64,000 nt of DNA from Pseudorasbora parva (Eukaryota; Chordata; Actinopteri; Cypriniformes; Gobionidae), in NCBI RefSeq assembly GCF_024679245.1, contig NC_090187.1, positions 678,798 through 742,797 on the forward strand. The letters run 5' to 3'. The translations under genes and the position numbers were made by a program. Shown piece by piece: positions 48,509-61,089 of the stretch. Each line of letters opens with the position of its first letter. The first letter of the stretch is position 1. A model generated the notes under the pieces. That model did no database searches and was not told where the DNA came from. It was given only the letters and a program-made list of their open reading frames with translations.

Positions 48509-48611
48509 GTAAAGAGCCAAGATAATACTGTGATACACACATTAATACCTCATTAAATATTGCTAAGGCATTCAGGCCAACAAGCAGCTTACTCATTTTA
48601 ATCCATTACAC

Positions 48612-48930
<319 letters not shown>

Positions 48931-48933
48931 CAG

Positions 48934-49183
48934 CTGGTGGTGGGCGGCAGTGCCAGTGGTTGGGGGCCGCTGGAGGATGACTTCTCCTCCACAAACGGCC
49001 GCTCGTGGCTTCTTCACCCCGGGGGGACGAGGATGCCTGTGTGCGGATCGGACGGAGAAGCTTTCGCCTTCATCGAGAAATCAAACACACGCTACGGCAT
49101 CACCACCGACATCAGTCTGAGCCCCGATGCCTTCATCCAGTTTGAGTTCTCGGCCTCCTGCTCCGTCACCTCGTCCTGCTACA
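48934..49183 (+). CDS. reln: reln window exon 41 (repeat 6A, receptor-binding Lys)
   Basis: Encodes [59 protein letters not shown] and SCSVTSSCY. The Lys of FIEK (49078-49080) aligns with mammalian Lys2360, a receptor-contact residue. The acceptor GTGCAG has a (TG)n instead of a normal pyrimidine tract. Donor GTAGGT. Confidence 0.98.
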
Positions 49184-49200
49184 GTAGGTCACCGACCCCA

Positions 49201-49609
49201 CACTGCAAAAAATGCTTTTCTTACTTAGTATTTTTGTCTTATTTCTAGTCAAAATATCTACAAATTCTCGCATTAAGAGACATCTACTAGACAAGTACAA
49301 ATTATTGTCTTATTTTGGGAAAAAATAACTCAAAATGAAGAGAGTTTTTGCTTAAAATAGACTAAATAATCTGCCAATGGGGTAAGAAAAATAATCTGGT
49401 TTTCTGTTTGAATTAGAATTATTTTTCTCTCCCCATTGGCAGATTATTTATCTTATTTTAAGCAGAAACTCTTTTTTTTTAAAGTTATTTTTCCTAAAAC
49501 AAGACAATTACTTTTGCTTGTCTAGTAAATACTTCTTGTTTTAAGAACTTTTAGATGTTTGGACTAGAAACAAGACAAAAATACTGAGTAAGAAAGGCAT
49601 TTTTTGCAT
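49201..49609. mobile_element. Palindromic MITE, copy 10
   Basis: CACTGCAAAAAATGC start, 17 bp after exon 41, inverted arms, GCATTTTTTGCA right edge. Confidence 0.87.
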
Positions 49610-49615
49610 GCAGCG

Positions 49616-50456
49616 CAGTGATGCCAGTAACACGTTACTCAGCCCCACTTTATATTAGGTGGCCTTAAGTACTATGTACTTACATCAAAAAAAAATAAAT
49701 ACAATGTACTTACTGTGTTCAAATTGTATTGCTAAACCCCTTTGCTAAAATCGAGGTGGGATACGGGTAGAGTAAGGGACAGGTGTGGTGTATGGGTAAG
49801 TTTAAGGGTAGGTTTAGGTGTAAGGGAAGTTAATTACACAGAAATTACTACAGAAATTAATAGCAGACGTAATTACATGCAGGCATTTTTTCAAATTTAA
49901 GTACAATGTAAAAACATGTATGCACACAATAAGTGCATTGTATCAAATGATTAATTACAATATTAGTACATAGTACTAAAGGCCACCTAATATAAGTGGG
50001 TCCCGCTACTCTAATCTGACTACTTTTTTCCACTAATGTGTAATCTAACGTGTTACTATTTTCAAAGCAGTAATCAGATTAAAGTAACTTATCCAAGTCA
50101 CTGTGAGTTACTATTTTAGTCATTTTCCTTAGTAAAAAATAAAAAATAAATATTTTTGCTTTCTTTTTGCATTTCGGGGAGAGTATTTTTTCAGGAAATA
50201 TTTTTTTAAATTTTACTTAAAATGTCCGGAGATACATTGATTGTTGACGTTAGTGTTAAAAATGCACTTCCACTAAACTGAGTGTTGGCAAAAGCGGTCG
50301 TCATTTCTGTGTTGAGGCGGCAATAATTAATTCATAATTAATAAAGTAACTTGTAATCTTACTTAGTTACTTTTAAAATCAAGTAATCTGTAAAGTAACT
50401 TAGTAACTTTTTAAAGGAGTAATCAGTAATCAGATTACTTTTTCAAAGTAACACTG
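49616..50456. mobile_element. hAT-like MITE (CAGTGATGCC family) with nested palindrome
   Basis: CAGTGATGCCAGTAACACG start and AAAGTAACACTG end. An unrelated palindromic element (49644-50000, ends CCCACTTTATATTAGG / CCTAATATAAGTGGG) is inserted after the first 28 bp. Flank similarity is weak (GCAGCG / CCAGCG). Confidence 0.78.
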
Positions 50457-50499
50457 CCCCAGCGATCCGCTCTGTGTTTGTCATGAAGGCTTTGCTCTG

Positions 50500-50634
<135 letters not shown>

Positions 50635-50639
50635 TGCAG

Positions 50640-50808
50640 CGGTGGAGCTCGAGTACTCTCTGGATCTGGGTCTCACGTGGCTGCCACTGGTCAGGGATTG
50701 TTTACCCACTAGTCCAGACTGTTCTTCTTACACACTGCAGAGGCTGCTGGTGTCAGATACTTACAACAAGTGGGGCAGAATTACTTTACCCATACCACAC
50801 TACGCCAG
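50640..50808 (+). CDS. reln: reln window exon 42 (repeat 6A, Asp-box)
   Basis: Encodes [20 protein letters not shown] (Asp-box SLDLGLTW), [16 protein letters not shown] and [11 protein letters not shown]. Acceptor CTGCAG behind (TG)n, donor GTAAAC. Confidence 0.98.
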
Positions 50809-50910
50809 GTAAACACACACATACACACTTGCACAAACAATATATAAATCACGTCTAACATTGTGTCCTAACCAGATGAGACATGACTACGAGACATCAA
50901 TCACAATTCA

Positions 50911-51041
50911 ATCCAAAATCACAGCCAATCAGAAGAGCATGTGGGCGGAGTCTCTCTGAAAGCGCACTGCACTCTCAACCAAATCAATCCAAAATCACAG
51001 CCAATCGGAAGAGCGAGTGGGCGGAGTCTCTCTGAAAGCGA
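50911..51041. repeat. Two units of the CCAAT/GGGCGGAG repeat
   Basis: Same unit type as the array at 14150-14577, about 65 bp each. Confidence 0.85.
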
Positions 51042-51482
51042 CCAAATGGATAAATACATAATCAAATTCATAAATTCAAAAATAAATGCTATTCTTATTA
51101 TTTTAAACCTGTTAACCATCAGTGACACTTGGCCATTTTTCCCATCTCATACTGGATGTTAGTAGTCATCAGAAACTAGCGGCTCAATTTTTGTGATATC
51201 AACTTCAAATTTGGAACATAACATGGTTAGATGCATGGCTTTGATTTTATAGCAATATCAGAGGGGTGTCAGTACCTGAGGTTATCGCTGTCATATACGT
51301 ATGTCATTGCTCCAGGCGTGATTGGTGACACAGAAAAAGAAACATTTCTAAAACAGAATTCGCTGGGGCTCGTTGTATATCACCATTGGACTTGAAAAGA
51401 CTCATTTTAACACACTGGTTAAGACACGGTGTTAGAAAGCAAACACTGGAATTGAACACTTCTGTATTGTTTGGTATCGAAG

Positions 51483-51623
51483 GTCCACAGCCACGCGGTT
51501 CCGCTGGTTCCAGCCGGCACCCTTCGATAAGCAGCAGACGTGGGCTCTGGATAATCTGTACATCGGGGACGGTTGCCCAGATATGTGCTCCGGACACGGC
51601 CGCTGTAGGCAGAGCTCCTGTGT
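51483..51623 (+). CDS. reln: reln window exon 43 (repeat 6A end, EGF-like 6, receptor-binding Lys)
   Basis: Encodes [40 protein letters not shown] and CRQSSCV. The Lys of FDKQQ (51529-51531) aligns with mammalian Lys2467, essential for VLDLR/ApoER2 binding (from memory). The acceptor is an unusual GAAG preceded by a purine-containing tract, but it is fixed by frame. Donor GTAAGT. Confidence 0.96.
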
Positions 51624-51672
51624 GTAAGTCCGGCTCAGCTCAGAACATCTGCACTTCACTGCAAAAAACTCT

Positions 51673-52069
51673 CTCGCTTGAGGGTGTCAATGATGGCCTT
51701 CTGGACAGCAGTCAGGTCGGCAGTCTTATCCTTGATTGCGGTTTTGAGTAACGAACCAGGCTGGGAGTTTTTAAAAGTCTCAGGAATCTTTTGCAGGTAT
51801 TTAGAGTTAATTAGTTGATTCAGATGATTAGATTAATAGCTTGTTTAGAGAACCTTTTCATGATATGCTAATTTTTTGAGAGAGGAATTGTGGGTTTTCA
51901 TGAGCTGTATGCCAAAATCATCAGCATTAAAACAATAAAAGACCTGAAATATTTCAGTTGGTGTGCAATGAATCTAAAATATATGAAAGTTTAATTTTTT
52001 ATCATTACTACATTATGGAAAATAATGAACTTTTATCACAATATGCTAATTTTTTGAGAAGGACCTGTA
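51673..52069 (-). mobile_element. 5' end of a fourth Tc1-like family (D)
   Basis: On the minus strand the terminus reads ACAGGTCCTTCTCAAAAAAT, and further in is the start of a transposase with KTADLTAVQKAIIDTLK. Only the first 20 or so codons remain; the rest is missing. Confidence 0.7.
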
Positions 52070-52075
52070 TAAGTC

Positions 52076-52320
52076 ATTATTTAGTTTATTCTATGATTGT
52101 AGAGCCGCTGTAGTGAGATGGGCTTTGTAACGACGTCTTTAGGGCCTTTATGGGTCTTGAGAGAGGAAATGACATTGGTGTCAATGAAGGCCTTTCTGAG
52201 CCATCGGATTTCAACACTAATATCTTCATCTGTGTGTGAAGATGAGCGGAGGTCTGACGGCTGGCCAACCACAGGAGGAATTAATCACACTATTTACATT
52301 TTGGGGTGAACTAACCCTTA
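52076..52320. mobile_element. Second MITE family, copy 3 (one arm and centre)
   Basis: Matches 23095-23340 at high identity, ending TTGGGGTGAACTAACCC. Confidence 0.75.
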
Positions 52321-52385
52321 AAAACAAAATGACTAAGTAAGAAGAGCCTTTTTTTGCAGTGTTCCTTACGCCTCTTCTCTTTCAG

Positions 52386-52563
52386 ATGTGACCCAGAGTG
52401 GGGAGGCGAGTTCTGCGACGAGCCTCTGGTTTCTCTGCCAGTCCAGCTGAAGGACAGCTTCAGTCGAGCCCCGGCGCTCAATCACTGGAGCCTGCTCACC
52501 GGAGGCAAAATCAGCAGCGTGTGCGGCGCCGTGGCCTCAGGATCAGCCCTGCACTTCAGCGGG
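52386..52563 (+). CDS. reln: reln window exon 44 (EGF 6 end, repeat 6B)
   Basis: Encodes [38 protein letters not shown] and [14 protein letters not shown]. Acceptor TTTCAG, donor GTAAAG. Phase 0 out. Confidence 0.98.
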
Positions 52564-52703
52564 GTAAAGCCCTCCATCCCTCAGTTCCTCACATTCACAG
52601 TCCAAGGCCATAACCATTCTTGAACATTAGGGGGACCAATTATTTTCATTTTTATAAAGCATGAAGAAACAGAACTGTGAAAAAAATTCTAGGTCTAATT
52701 CTA

Positions 52704-53153
52704 CACTGCAAAAATGCTCTTCTTACTTAGTATTTCTGTCTTGTTTCTAGTCCATACATCAAAAAATCTTAAAACAAGAAGTATTTACTAGACAAGCTAA
52801 AGTAGTTGTCTTGTTTTGGGAAAAGATAACTCAAAATGAAGAGAGTTTTTGCTTAAAATAAGATAAATAATCTGCCAATGGGGTGAGAAAAATAATCTTG
52901 TTTCTGATTGAAATCTTCTTTCTTGTTTCCGTCCCAAACAGAAATAAGATTATTGTTGTCACCCATTGGCAGATCATTTTGCCTGTTTTAATCAAAAACT
53001 CACTTCATTTTGATATTTTTTCCCCCAGAAAACAAAAAAAAATATCTTATGTCATTTTACTTATCTAGTGAATGCATCATTTTAAGAATATTTAGAAATT
53101 TGAACTGGAAACAAGAAAAAAACACTAAATAAGAAGAGCATTTTTTTGCAGTG
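52704..53153. mobile_element. Palindromic MITE, copy 11
   Basis: CACTGCAAAAATGCTCTTC to TTTTTTTGCAGTG with inverted arms. Confidence 0.87.
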
Positions 53154-53856
53154 CCCTCCTACGGGGCTCTAACGGGGAACGTTTTCTCAAAGTCATAAAC
53201 AAATGTTCTTCCAGTAACATTAACAGAATGTTTGTTCAAAGTTATCTGATCCGTGTGCAAAACGGTAGCACAAAAACATTATTTATACATCGCTCATGGA
53301 ATGTTGTTGAATAATGTTTGAAGAATGATACAATGGAATCTTTCCTTCGCATAACCAAGAAAAAACACTAAACTAAAACTTTTTTTTTTAAATCAGAAAG
53401 TTAGCTAAATGATTTTACATATTTTTGTCAGCTGGGTCATGAAGTAAGAATTTTACCAACTACAGATAAGAACTAAAAGCAAAATCACAGACTTGATGAA
53501 TATTCCCGCTCTCACGGTAAATGCTGAGCACAACCGTCGGCGAAGACCTTCTTTTCCTGAAGATTGAATCCCAGGAGTCTTGTGGATTGCAGCTTGTTTT
53601 CCTCTAAGGCTTTTTATAGTTTACTCCATCAATTTTTCATTGAGTCTTTATGAGTTCTGCGTCCCTTAATTTTACTTTCACCAGACCGTGAAATCTTCCT
53701 GGAGATGGTTGTGTCTCCTAAATGCCTTGAGCCAACTCCGTCTTAGATATTATATGAGTTTATTCAGAAAAACTTTGCCCTGCCAGCTTTCCATACAAGA
53801 ATTATGTTGAAGTCAAATCTGTCTGTCTAACTATCTAAAGACGCTAGTCTAGATTA
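53154..53856. other. Intron 44 sequence, nothing recognised
   Basis: No exon, transposase or RNA gene recognised. Contains a GTTCTTCCAGTAACATTAA string also seen near 38770. Confidence 0.4.
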
Positions 53857-53864
53857 TGTATAGA

Positions 53865-55059
53865 CAGTGTTGGGGTAGTTACTCAAAAAAAGTAATTAGT
53901 TACTAGTAACTTTTGTAAATTGTAATGAGATTACTTTACTAGTTACTGCATTTGAAAAGTAACTTCACTTTCTTGGACAGACATCATATCCCTATCATCA
54001 CTTAGTCTGTCAGCAGTGTTTATTGTATAAATGTTTACAAAATGGCACGTAAAACCATATGAAAGAACAATATCCCTGTCTGCACAAAGAAATATGCCTC
54101 ATGTAAAATCCACAAACGGTCAATGAAAAATATAAAAAAAGGTCACTTTGTGTTTAAGAGAGAGAATAAACGTGATTTAAGGCCAATTATTTAAGATAAA
54201 GTTGAAAACTCGCTCATTTAAGAACGTGCATTTATTACATGGACAGAGCTAGAAAATAACGTAGTGTTTAAAATGTAACGCCTAGTTAATTTGAAACGCC
54301 CTCTTTGGTTTGTTGTTGATGCAGTAAACTGAATGTAGCCTATAAGGCAAGCTGACTGTTTAAATAAAGGCACTGAAATAAAAAGGCGCTGTTTATCTCT
54401 TAATCAGTGTAGGGCCATTCACAGGTCGCGGTTTTGCGGTTAAAATGCGTTATGCATGTCTAGAGATTAGTTTTTTTCATCCTGAGTGCCTAAGCCGCGT
54501 CGTGCACGATACTATGCAAGCGTATGGAAGATATGCAAGCGCAACAGTCAAACGGTATGGTAATGTTTACATTAAAAACAAAAGAAAATTAGCGCAAAGG
54601 AATAAAAAAAAACATCCTGCATTGTAGCATTTATTACCCCTCTCCACGAAATTAAGGTTGCATTCGTTGCTATATTAACATGTAAGCTTACATTCTGTTT
54701 TCTTTCCAAATTATCACTGGACAGTAGAAAAGTTAAAATGTTTATCTAAAGTGAAAATAATCTGAAGATCGCCACTGTCCCCGTCTCCCTCTCTCTTCTC
54801 ACAACAGGAGCTACGTCACTCAAATCGATCTCTATGGCAACGTTGCCCAGGCAAGCACACACAGCACATGCACAAAGCACGTAAACAGATCAAGACTTCA
54901 CACACGACTCGGGTAACGCATGAAAGCGTGTTCCTATAGTCTAGTAAAGTAGTGTAGTTACCTATATTTTTAGTGTAATGCTTTACTTTACTTCGTTACT
55001 CAAAAAAGTAATATTGTTACTGTAATTCATTACTTTGTATTTCGTTACCCCCAACACTG
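53865..55059. mobile_element. hAT-like element with a perfect 8-bp target duplication
   Basis: Ends CAGTGTTGGGGTAGTTACTC and GTTACCCCCAACACTG. Both sides are flanked by TGTATAGA (53857-53864 and 55060-55067). About 1.2 kb. The only frame of note is a 60-codon one without similarity I recognise. The best-preserved hAT-type insertion in the window. Confidence 0.9.
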
Positions 55060-55076
55060 TGTATAGAGCAGTTTAT

Positions 55077-55634
55077 AACTAGCCTGGATCAGCTGAACTC
55101 AGCCCCACCCACAGCTGAACTCAGCCCCGCCCACAACATCTAAGCCTGGGTTCAGTCTGGACTTGATCCATAGAGGAGTAAACATGCCTGAACAGAAACG
55201 GACCAATGAGATAATCAGGGCGGGTTTTATACGATGATGGACAGATGATCAACAGTAACGTAATCACGTCATCAAAGGTGCTTGGGTTGAGTTTGTTCTA
55301 ATCCTTAACGGAGAACTGGATGTGCGTTATTTTGGCAATGTTGCTGCTATAATTGGCATTCCTGGGTCTATATATCACATAATTGAGGTCGCTTCAACCC
55401 GCGGACATGGAAAACAACCGGCGGGAAAACCGCAGACTTGGCAACACAGTGCAGTTGAGTTCTGTTGACATTTGACGACTAACGTTATACGTCGCTCCGC
55501 TGCTCTGATTGGTTGTCGGTCTGTCCAATCGAGGTCTTTCCTGGTTCGGTTGAAACACGCCCCATAATTACAGTCCAATGAGCATCAGACTCATATTCTC
55601 ACTAGAGTTCAGTATGACCACGTCAGGCTAGTTT
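55077..55634. mobile_element. Possible small DNA element with AACTAGCCTG ends
   Basis: Starts AACTAGCCTGG and ends with its complement CAGGCTAGTT; the interior has repeated CTGAACTCAGCCCC strings. Target duplication not established. 55635-55914 after it is unrecognised. Confidence 0.5.
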
Positions 55635-55914
55635 ATAACCACACTGTTAACCAAACTTATTTCCCAGTAAACAAGAATATATTCTAACATTTGCTAACGT
55701 TCCCATTAAGTTGTGAAAACGTTATTTCTCAATGTTCAAAATGTACAGTTCTTTAAAAACGTTCTTACTTGGTTGTGTGAATGTTAAGGGATGATTCCAT
55801 TGCATCATTCTTCAAACATTACTTCTAAATGTTCTCTGCACAATTGTTTTTAAGTGAGAATTAAAGATGTCATTCTGTGATGAACTCAAATGTTGTTTGT
55901 CCTCCGATGGCCAG

Positions 55915-56108
55915 AGCTGCTCTCGTCAGCTGGTGACGGTGGATCTTAATCTGACCAGTGCTGAATTCATCCAGTTCTACTTCATGTACGGCTGTATGAT
56001 CGCACCTAGCAACCGTAACCAGGGCGTTCTGCTGGAGTTCAGTGTGAATGCTGGGATAAGTTGGAGTCTGCTAACCGAGATCTTCTACGACCAATACAGC
56101 AAACCTGA
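55915..56108 (+). CDS. reln: reln window exon 45 (repeat 6B, Asp-box)
   Basis: Encodes [40 protein letters not shown], Asp-box SVNAGISW and [11 protein letters not shown]. Acceptor GCCAG, donor GTGAGT. Confidence 0.97.
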
Positions 56109-56222
56109 GTGAGTCTCTAGACCCAAAATGAAGACAATGTACATTCTTAAAATCTCAAGCCTGATTTTGATCTATGCCATACAGTGCTCGACTGGAGTCA
56201 TTGTATTGAAAGTAGAAATAGA

Positions 56223-57380
56223 TACATCATATTGCCAAAGGTTTTGTGATGCCTGCCTTTACATGCACAAGAGCTTCCCATTGTTAATCCGTAGGGTCTA
56301 ATATGGAGTCGGCTTCTAAAAACTCTAACAGCTCCAGCTCTTCTGGGAAGGCTTCCCTCAAGGTTTAGGAGTGTTTATGGGGATTTTTGCCCATTCTTCT
56401 AGAAGCTCATTTGTGAGGTCAGGCACTGATGTTGGACGAGAAGGCCTGGCTCTCAGTCTCCGCTCTAATTCATCCCAAAGTTCCTCCACACCAAACTCCT
56501 CATCCATGTCTTTATGGAGCGACGCTTTGTGCACTGGAGCGCAGTCATGCTGGGACAGGAAGGGGCCGACCACAAACTGATCCCACAAAGGCAGGAGCAT
56601 GAAATTGTCTAAAATGTCTTGGTGAAGCATTAAGAGTTCCTTTCACTCGAACTAAGGGCCCTGAAAAACAACCCCACCCAATAATCCACCCTCCACCAAA
56701 CATTACACTTGACACAATGCAGTTAGGCAAGTCCCGTTCTCCTGGCAACCACCAAACTTCTTGCCAGATCCGCCATGGGTTTGTCAGACTGAAGCGTGAT
56801 TGGTCGCTCAGAGAACACGTCTCACTGCTCTAGAGTCCAGTGGCGGCTTCTTTACTCCACTGCATCCCACGCTTTGCATTGCTCTTGGTGATGTAAGGCT
56901 TGGATGAGCTGCTCGGCCATGGAAACCCATTCCATGAAGCTCTCTCCGCTGTTCTTGAGCTCATCTGAAGGCCACAGAAGTCTGGAGGTCTGGAGCTGTT
57001 GACTCTGCAGAAAGTTGGAGACTTCTGCGCACTGTGACCCTCAGCATGCGCTGACCCCGCTCTGGGATTTAACACTTCGTGGCTGAGTTGCTGTTGTTCC
57101 CAATGGCTTCCTCTTTGTTCTAATCCCACTAACAGTTGAGCGTGGAATATTTAGTAGTGAGGAAATGTCAGGAATGGCCTTATTGCACAGGTGTCAGCCT
57201 ATCACGGCCCCACGCTTGAGTTCACTGAGCTCCTGAGAGCGACCCATTCTTTCACTAATGTGTGTAGAAGCGTCTGCAGGCCGAGAGCTGGAGTTATACA
57301 CCTGTGGACATGAAGAGATCGAACACCTGAACTTTGATTTGGATTTGGAGGGGCGTCCCAATACTTTTGGCAATAATTTT
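56223..57380 (-). mobile_element. Tc1/mariner-like element, family A copy 3 (most complete)
   Basis: Ends are ATCATATTGCCAAAGG and, on the other side, ATACTTTTGGCAATA. Retains the middle region lost from copies 1 and 2. Confidence 0.87.
56290..57247 (-). pseudogene. Broken Tc1 transposase (family A, copy 3)
   Basis: Fragments in several minus-strand frames: a SHWEQQQLSHEV-type part (about 57129 down), [12 protein letters not shown] (about 56700) and [13 protein letters not shown] (about 56550). An internal deletion has removed the NPIEQ part, leaving FGVEELWDELERRLR. Confidence 0.87.
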
Positions 57381-57459
57381 CTTCCAGGGAAAGATGAGAA
57401 TCTGATCTGGTGAATTGATCTCCTGTGGTTAGGTCATGCTGACTGTCTCTATAATCCAG

Positions 57460-57701
57460 GTTTGTGAATGTGCTTCTGCCGGCTTCGGCGCGGGCCGTTG
57501 GTGTTCGGATCCGCTGGTGGCAGCCACAGCACGACGGACCGGATCGGAGCGACTGGGCTCTGGATAATGTGCTGATCTCCGGCTCAGATAATCATGCTCA
57601 GATCTCAGACACGTTTGGAGGATTGGCGCTGCCCAGTCATGAGCGAGCTCCGGCCGACGGCACACACAGCAGCTCGCCAGCCCATCACGAGGAGACCATT
57701 G
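57460..57701 (+). CDS. reln: reln window exon 46 (repeat 6B end, C-terminal processing site)
   Basis: Encodes [40 protein letters not shown] and [19 protein letters not shown]. The PA-D bond (between 57655 and 57656) aligns with the mammalian C-terminal processing site between repeats 6 and 7 (from memory). The linker after it is short and unlike the mammalian one. Acceptor TCCAG, donor GTACAA. Confidence 0.96.
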
Positions 57702-57767
57702 GTACAAACTCTAAAATACAGAGAATAACTCTTTACTGAGCTGTTTCTTGCTCAAACAGCAACATTA

Positions 57768-58453
57768 CACTGCAAAAAAATGCTCTTCTTAATTAGTAAT
57801 TTTGTCTTGTTTCTATTCTAAATATCTAAAAATTATTTTTTCTAAAAACCGCCATTTACTAAATGATTGATTGGGCCAGACGAAATTACTGGAATCATTG
57901 ATTTATTTACTGTGGCTGTAGTGTAGGAGTAAGGTTTGATGCAAATCGATCAGTGGTTCGAACTCGCTTTACTCCTTTTTCCCATCACATGTCAGATCAG
58001 AAAGGCATTTATTTTCAATAAAATTGAGAAAATACTAGAAAAGTGGAAATAAAGCGTCTAACGTGTGTTTAATAGTACGTGTTTATCAGTCAGAGGTAGG
58101 TAAACAGACATGTGCTGAATAAGAGACGATAAAAATGAGTGGGTCTGAGGTTTTTTTTTTATGAGTGAGTTTTTGCTTAAAACACGCAAAATGATCTGCC
58201 AATGGGGTGAGAAATATGATCTTGTTTCTGTAGGAATCTTGTTTCGTGTTTCCGTCCCAAACAGAAATAAGATTATTTTTCTCACCCTATTGGCAGATCA
58301 TTTTGCCTGATTTAAGCAAAAACTCTTTTAATTATTTTCAGAAAACAAGCAAAAATATCTAATGTTATTTGACTTATCTAGTAAATGAATGGATAGATAG
58401 ATATTTTGACTGGAAACAAAAAAGTACTAATTAGAAGAGCATTTTTTGCAGTG
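57768..58453. mobile_element. Palindromic MITE, copy 12, with extra sequence in the left arm
   Basis: CACTGCAAAAAAATGCTCTTC to TTTTTTGCAGTG. About 57850-58150 is unrelated DNA interrupting the left arm. Confidence 0.8.
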
Positions 58454-58560
58454 TACACACTAAATGACTTTAAATGGCTGTGATGTTGATCTGAATCAGT
58501 TTTGCATGTGGAGGTCACGGGGTCTCTCACACATATTCTCCCGAATCAATTTTGTTTCAG

Positions 58561-58715
58561 TGAGTGATCATTGGCTGTTTTCTGAAGATTGCTCAGTGAA
58601 GCGTTTCTGCAGCTCTCCGGATGGAGTCATGGTGTGTGGGAACACTGATGGACAGGAAGTTTACGCTGTTACACATGACATAGTTCCTGCCAAAGGCTGG
58701 GTCATGCAGTTCAAG
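58561..58715 (+). CDS. reln: reln window exon 47 (repeat 7A)
   Basis: Encodes [40 protein letters not shown] and KGWVMQFK. Acceptor TTTCAG, donor GTAAAT. Phase 0 out. Confidence 0.98.
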
Positions 58716-58804
58716 GTAAATGCTCACTGACACACACATGCTACTGTTGGATTATATACACATTTCCAGTGGTGGACATTTATTTACTATTTTTGTTTTG
58801 AGAA

Positions 58805-59270
58805 GCAGGAAAGGGTTAGTTCAGCCAAAAATGTAAATAGTGTGATTAATTCCTCCTGTGGTTGGACAGCCGTCAGTCCTCCGCTCATCTTCACACACAG
58901 ATGAAGATATTAGTGTTGAAATCCGATGGCTCAGAAAGGCCTTCATTGACACCAATGTCATTTCCTCTCTCAAGACCCATAAAGGCACTAAAGACGTCGT
59001 TACAAAGCCCATCTCACTACAGCGGCGCTACAATCATTGATGAAGAGGCCAGAATAGTTTTGTGCGCAAAAAAATGAAATAATGACTTATATAGGGATGG
59101 CCGATTTCAAAACAAAGCTTTGAACCATTATGAGTCAGTGAATCGATTCATGATTCGGATCGCGTGTCAAACTGCTGAAATCACATAACATTGATCCGAA
59201 TCATGAATCGATTCACTGAATCATAACGGTTCGAAGCTTTGTTTTGAAATCGGCCATCCTTACGAAACAA
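58805..59270. mobile_element. Second MITE family, copy 4
   Basis: GGTTAGTTCAGCCAAAAATG start, same arm as 22841. Continues into a region with inverted ATGAATCGATTCA strings. 59271-59510 after it is AT-rich with repeated CAATATATT motifs. Confidence 0.72.
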
Positions 59271-59578
59271 AAATATATTGCAGTATGTTGGAAAATATCA
59301 TGTAATACATAAGGCAATATATTCCCATATAAGGGATTTAATATTTATATTCTCCAATATATTGCAGTATATGAAAGCGGCAATCATTTGTATATTTTGC
59401 AATATATTACAGGAATATATAATATATTGTATCATACTATCAATATATTATTCCATGTATTTACAATATATTATAATATATTTCAAGTCAGGGGCAGTGT
59501 AGGGGGATAGAATGTATAGTTTGTACAGTGTAAAATCCGTTACGCCTATGGAAAGTCCCCACAATTCACAAAAACCTA

Positions 59579-59925
<347 letters not shown>

Positions 59926-61040
59926 GTGAGAAACACACACACTTTACAACAAACCGATATCATGAGATACACACACTTTACAACAAACCAATATCGTGAG
60001 AAACACGCACACACTTTACAACAAATCGATATCATGAGATACACACACACTTTACAACAAACCAATATCGTGAGAAACACACACTTTACAACAAACCGAT
60101 ATCATGAGAAACACACACACACACACTTTACAACAAACCAATATCATGAGAAACACACACACTTTACAACAAACGGATATCATGAGAAACACACACACTT
60201 TACAACAAATCGATATCATGAGATACACACACACTTTACAACAAACGGATATCATGAGAAACACACACACTTTACAACAAATCGATATCATGAGATACAC
60301 ACACACTTTACAACAAACTAATATCATGAGAAACACACACACTTTACAACAAATTGATATCATGAGAAACACACACACACTTTACAACAAATGGATATCA
60401 TGAGAAACACACACACACTTTACAACAAACGGATATCATGAGAAACACACACACTTTACAACAAATCGATATCATGAGATACACACACACTTTACAACAA
60501 ACCAATATCATGAGAAACACACACACTTTACAACAAACCGATATCATGAGAAACACACACACACTTTACAACAAATCGATATCATGAGAAACACACACAC
60601 ACTTTACAACAAATCGATATCATGAGAAACACACACACACTTTACAACAAACCAATATCATGAGAAACACACACACTTTACAACAAACCGATATCATGAG
60701 AAACACACACACACTTTACAACAAATCGATATCATGAGAAACACACACACTTTACAACAAACGGATATCATGGGAAACACACACACACTTTACAACAAAT
60801 GGATATCATGAGAAACACACACAATTTACAACAAACCAATATCATGAGATACACACACACTTTACAACAAACCGATATCATGAGAAACACACACACTTTA
60901 TAACAAACCGATATCATGAGAAACACACACACTTTACAACAAACCGATATCATGAGAAACACACACACACACACCGATATCATGAGAAACACACACACAC
61001 CGATATCATGAGAAACACACACACACACACACCGATATCG
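59926..61040. repeat. 34-38 bp tandem array, about 30 units, starting at the splice donor
   Basis: The unit is GTGAGAAACACACACACTTT plus ACAACAAACCGATATC. The first copy begins exactly at the exon 48 donor. Later units mostly read ATGAGA instead of GTGAGA; two keep GTGAG (59996, 60070). The array makes up nearly all of the 1,164-bp intron 48. Confidence 0.95.
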
Positions 61041-61089
61041 TGGTGTTTGCTGGGAGGTCTGATTCAGACGGTGCTGTTCTGGTCCTCAG

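Noticed and set aside
51483..51489. Alternative exon 43 start after TCCACAG (51490)
   Set aside because: It looks like a better acceptor but breaks the frame with exon 42, whereas 51483 preserves STATRFRW.
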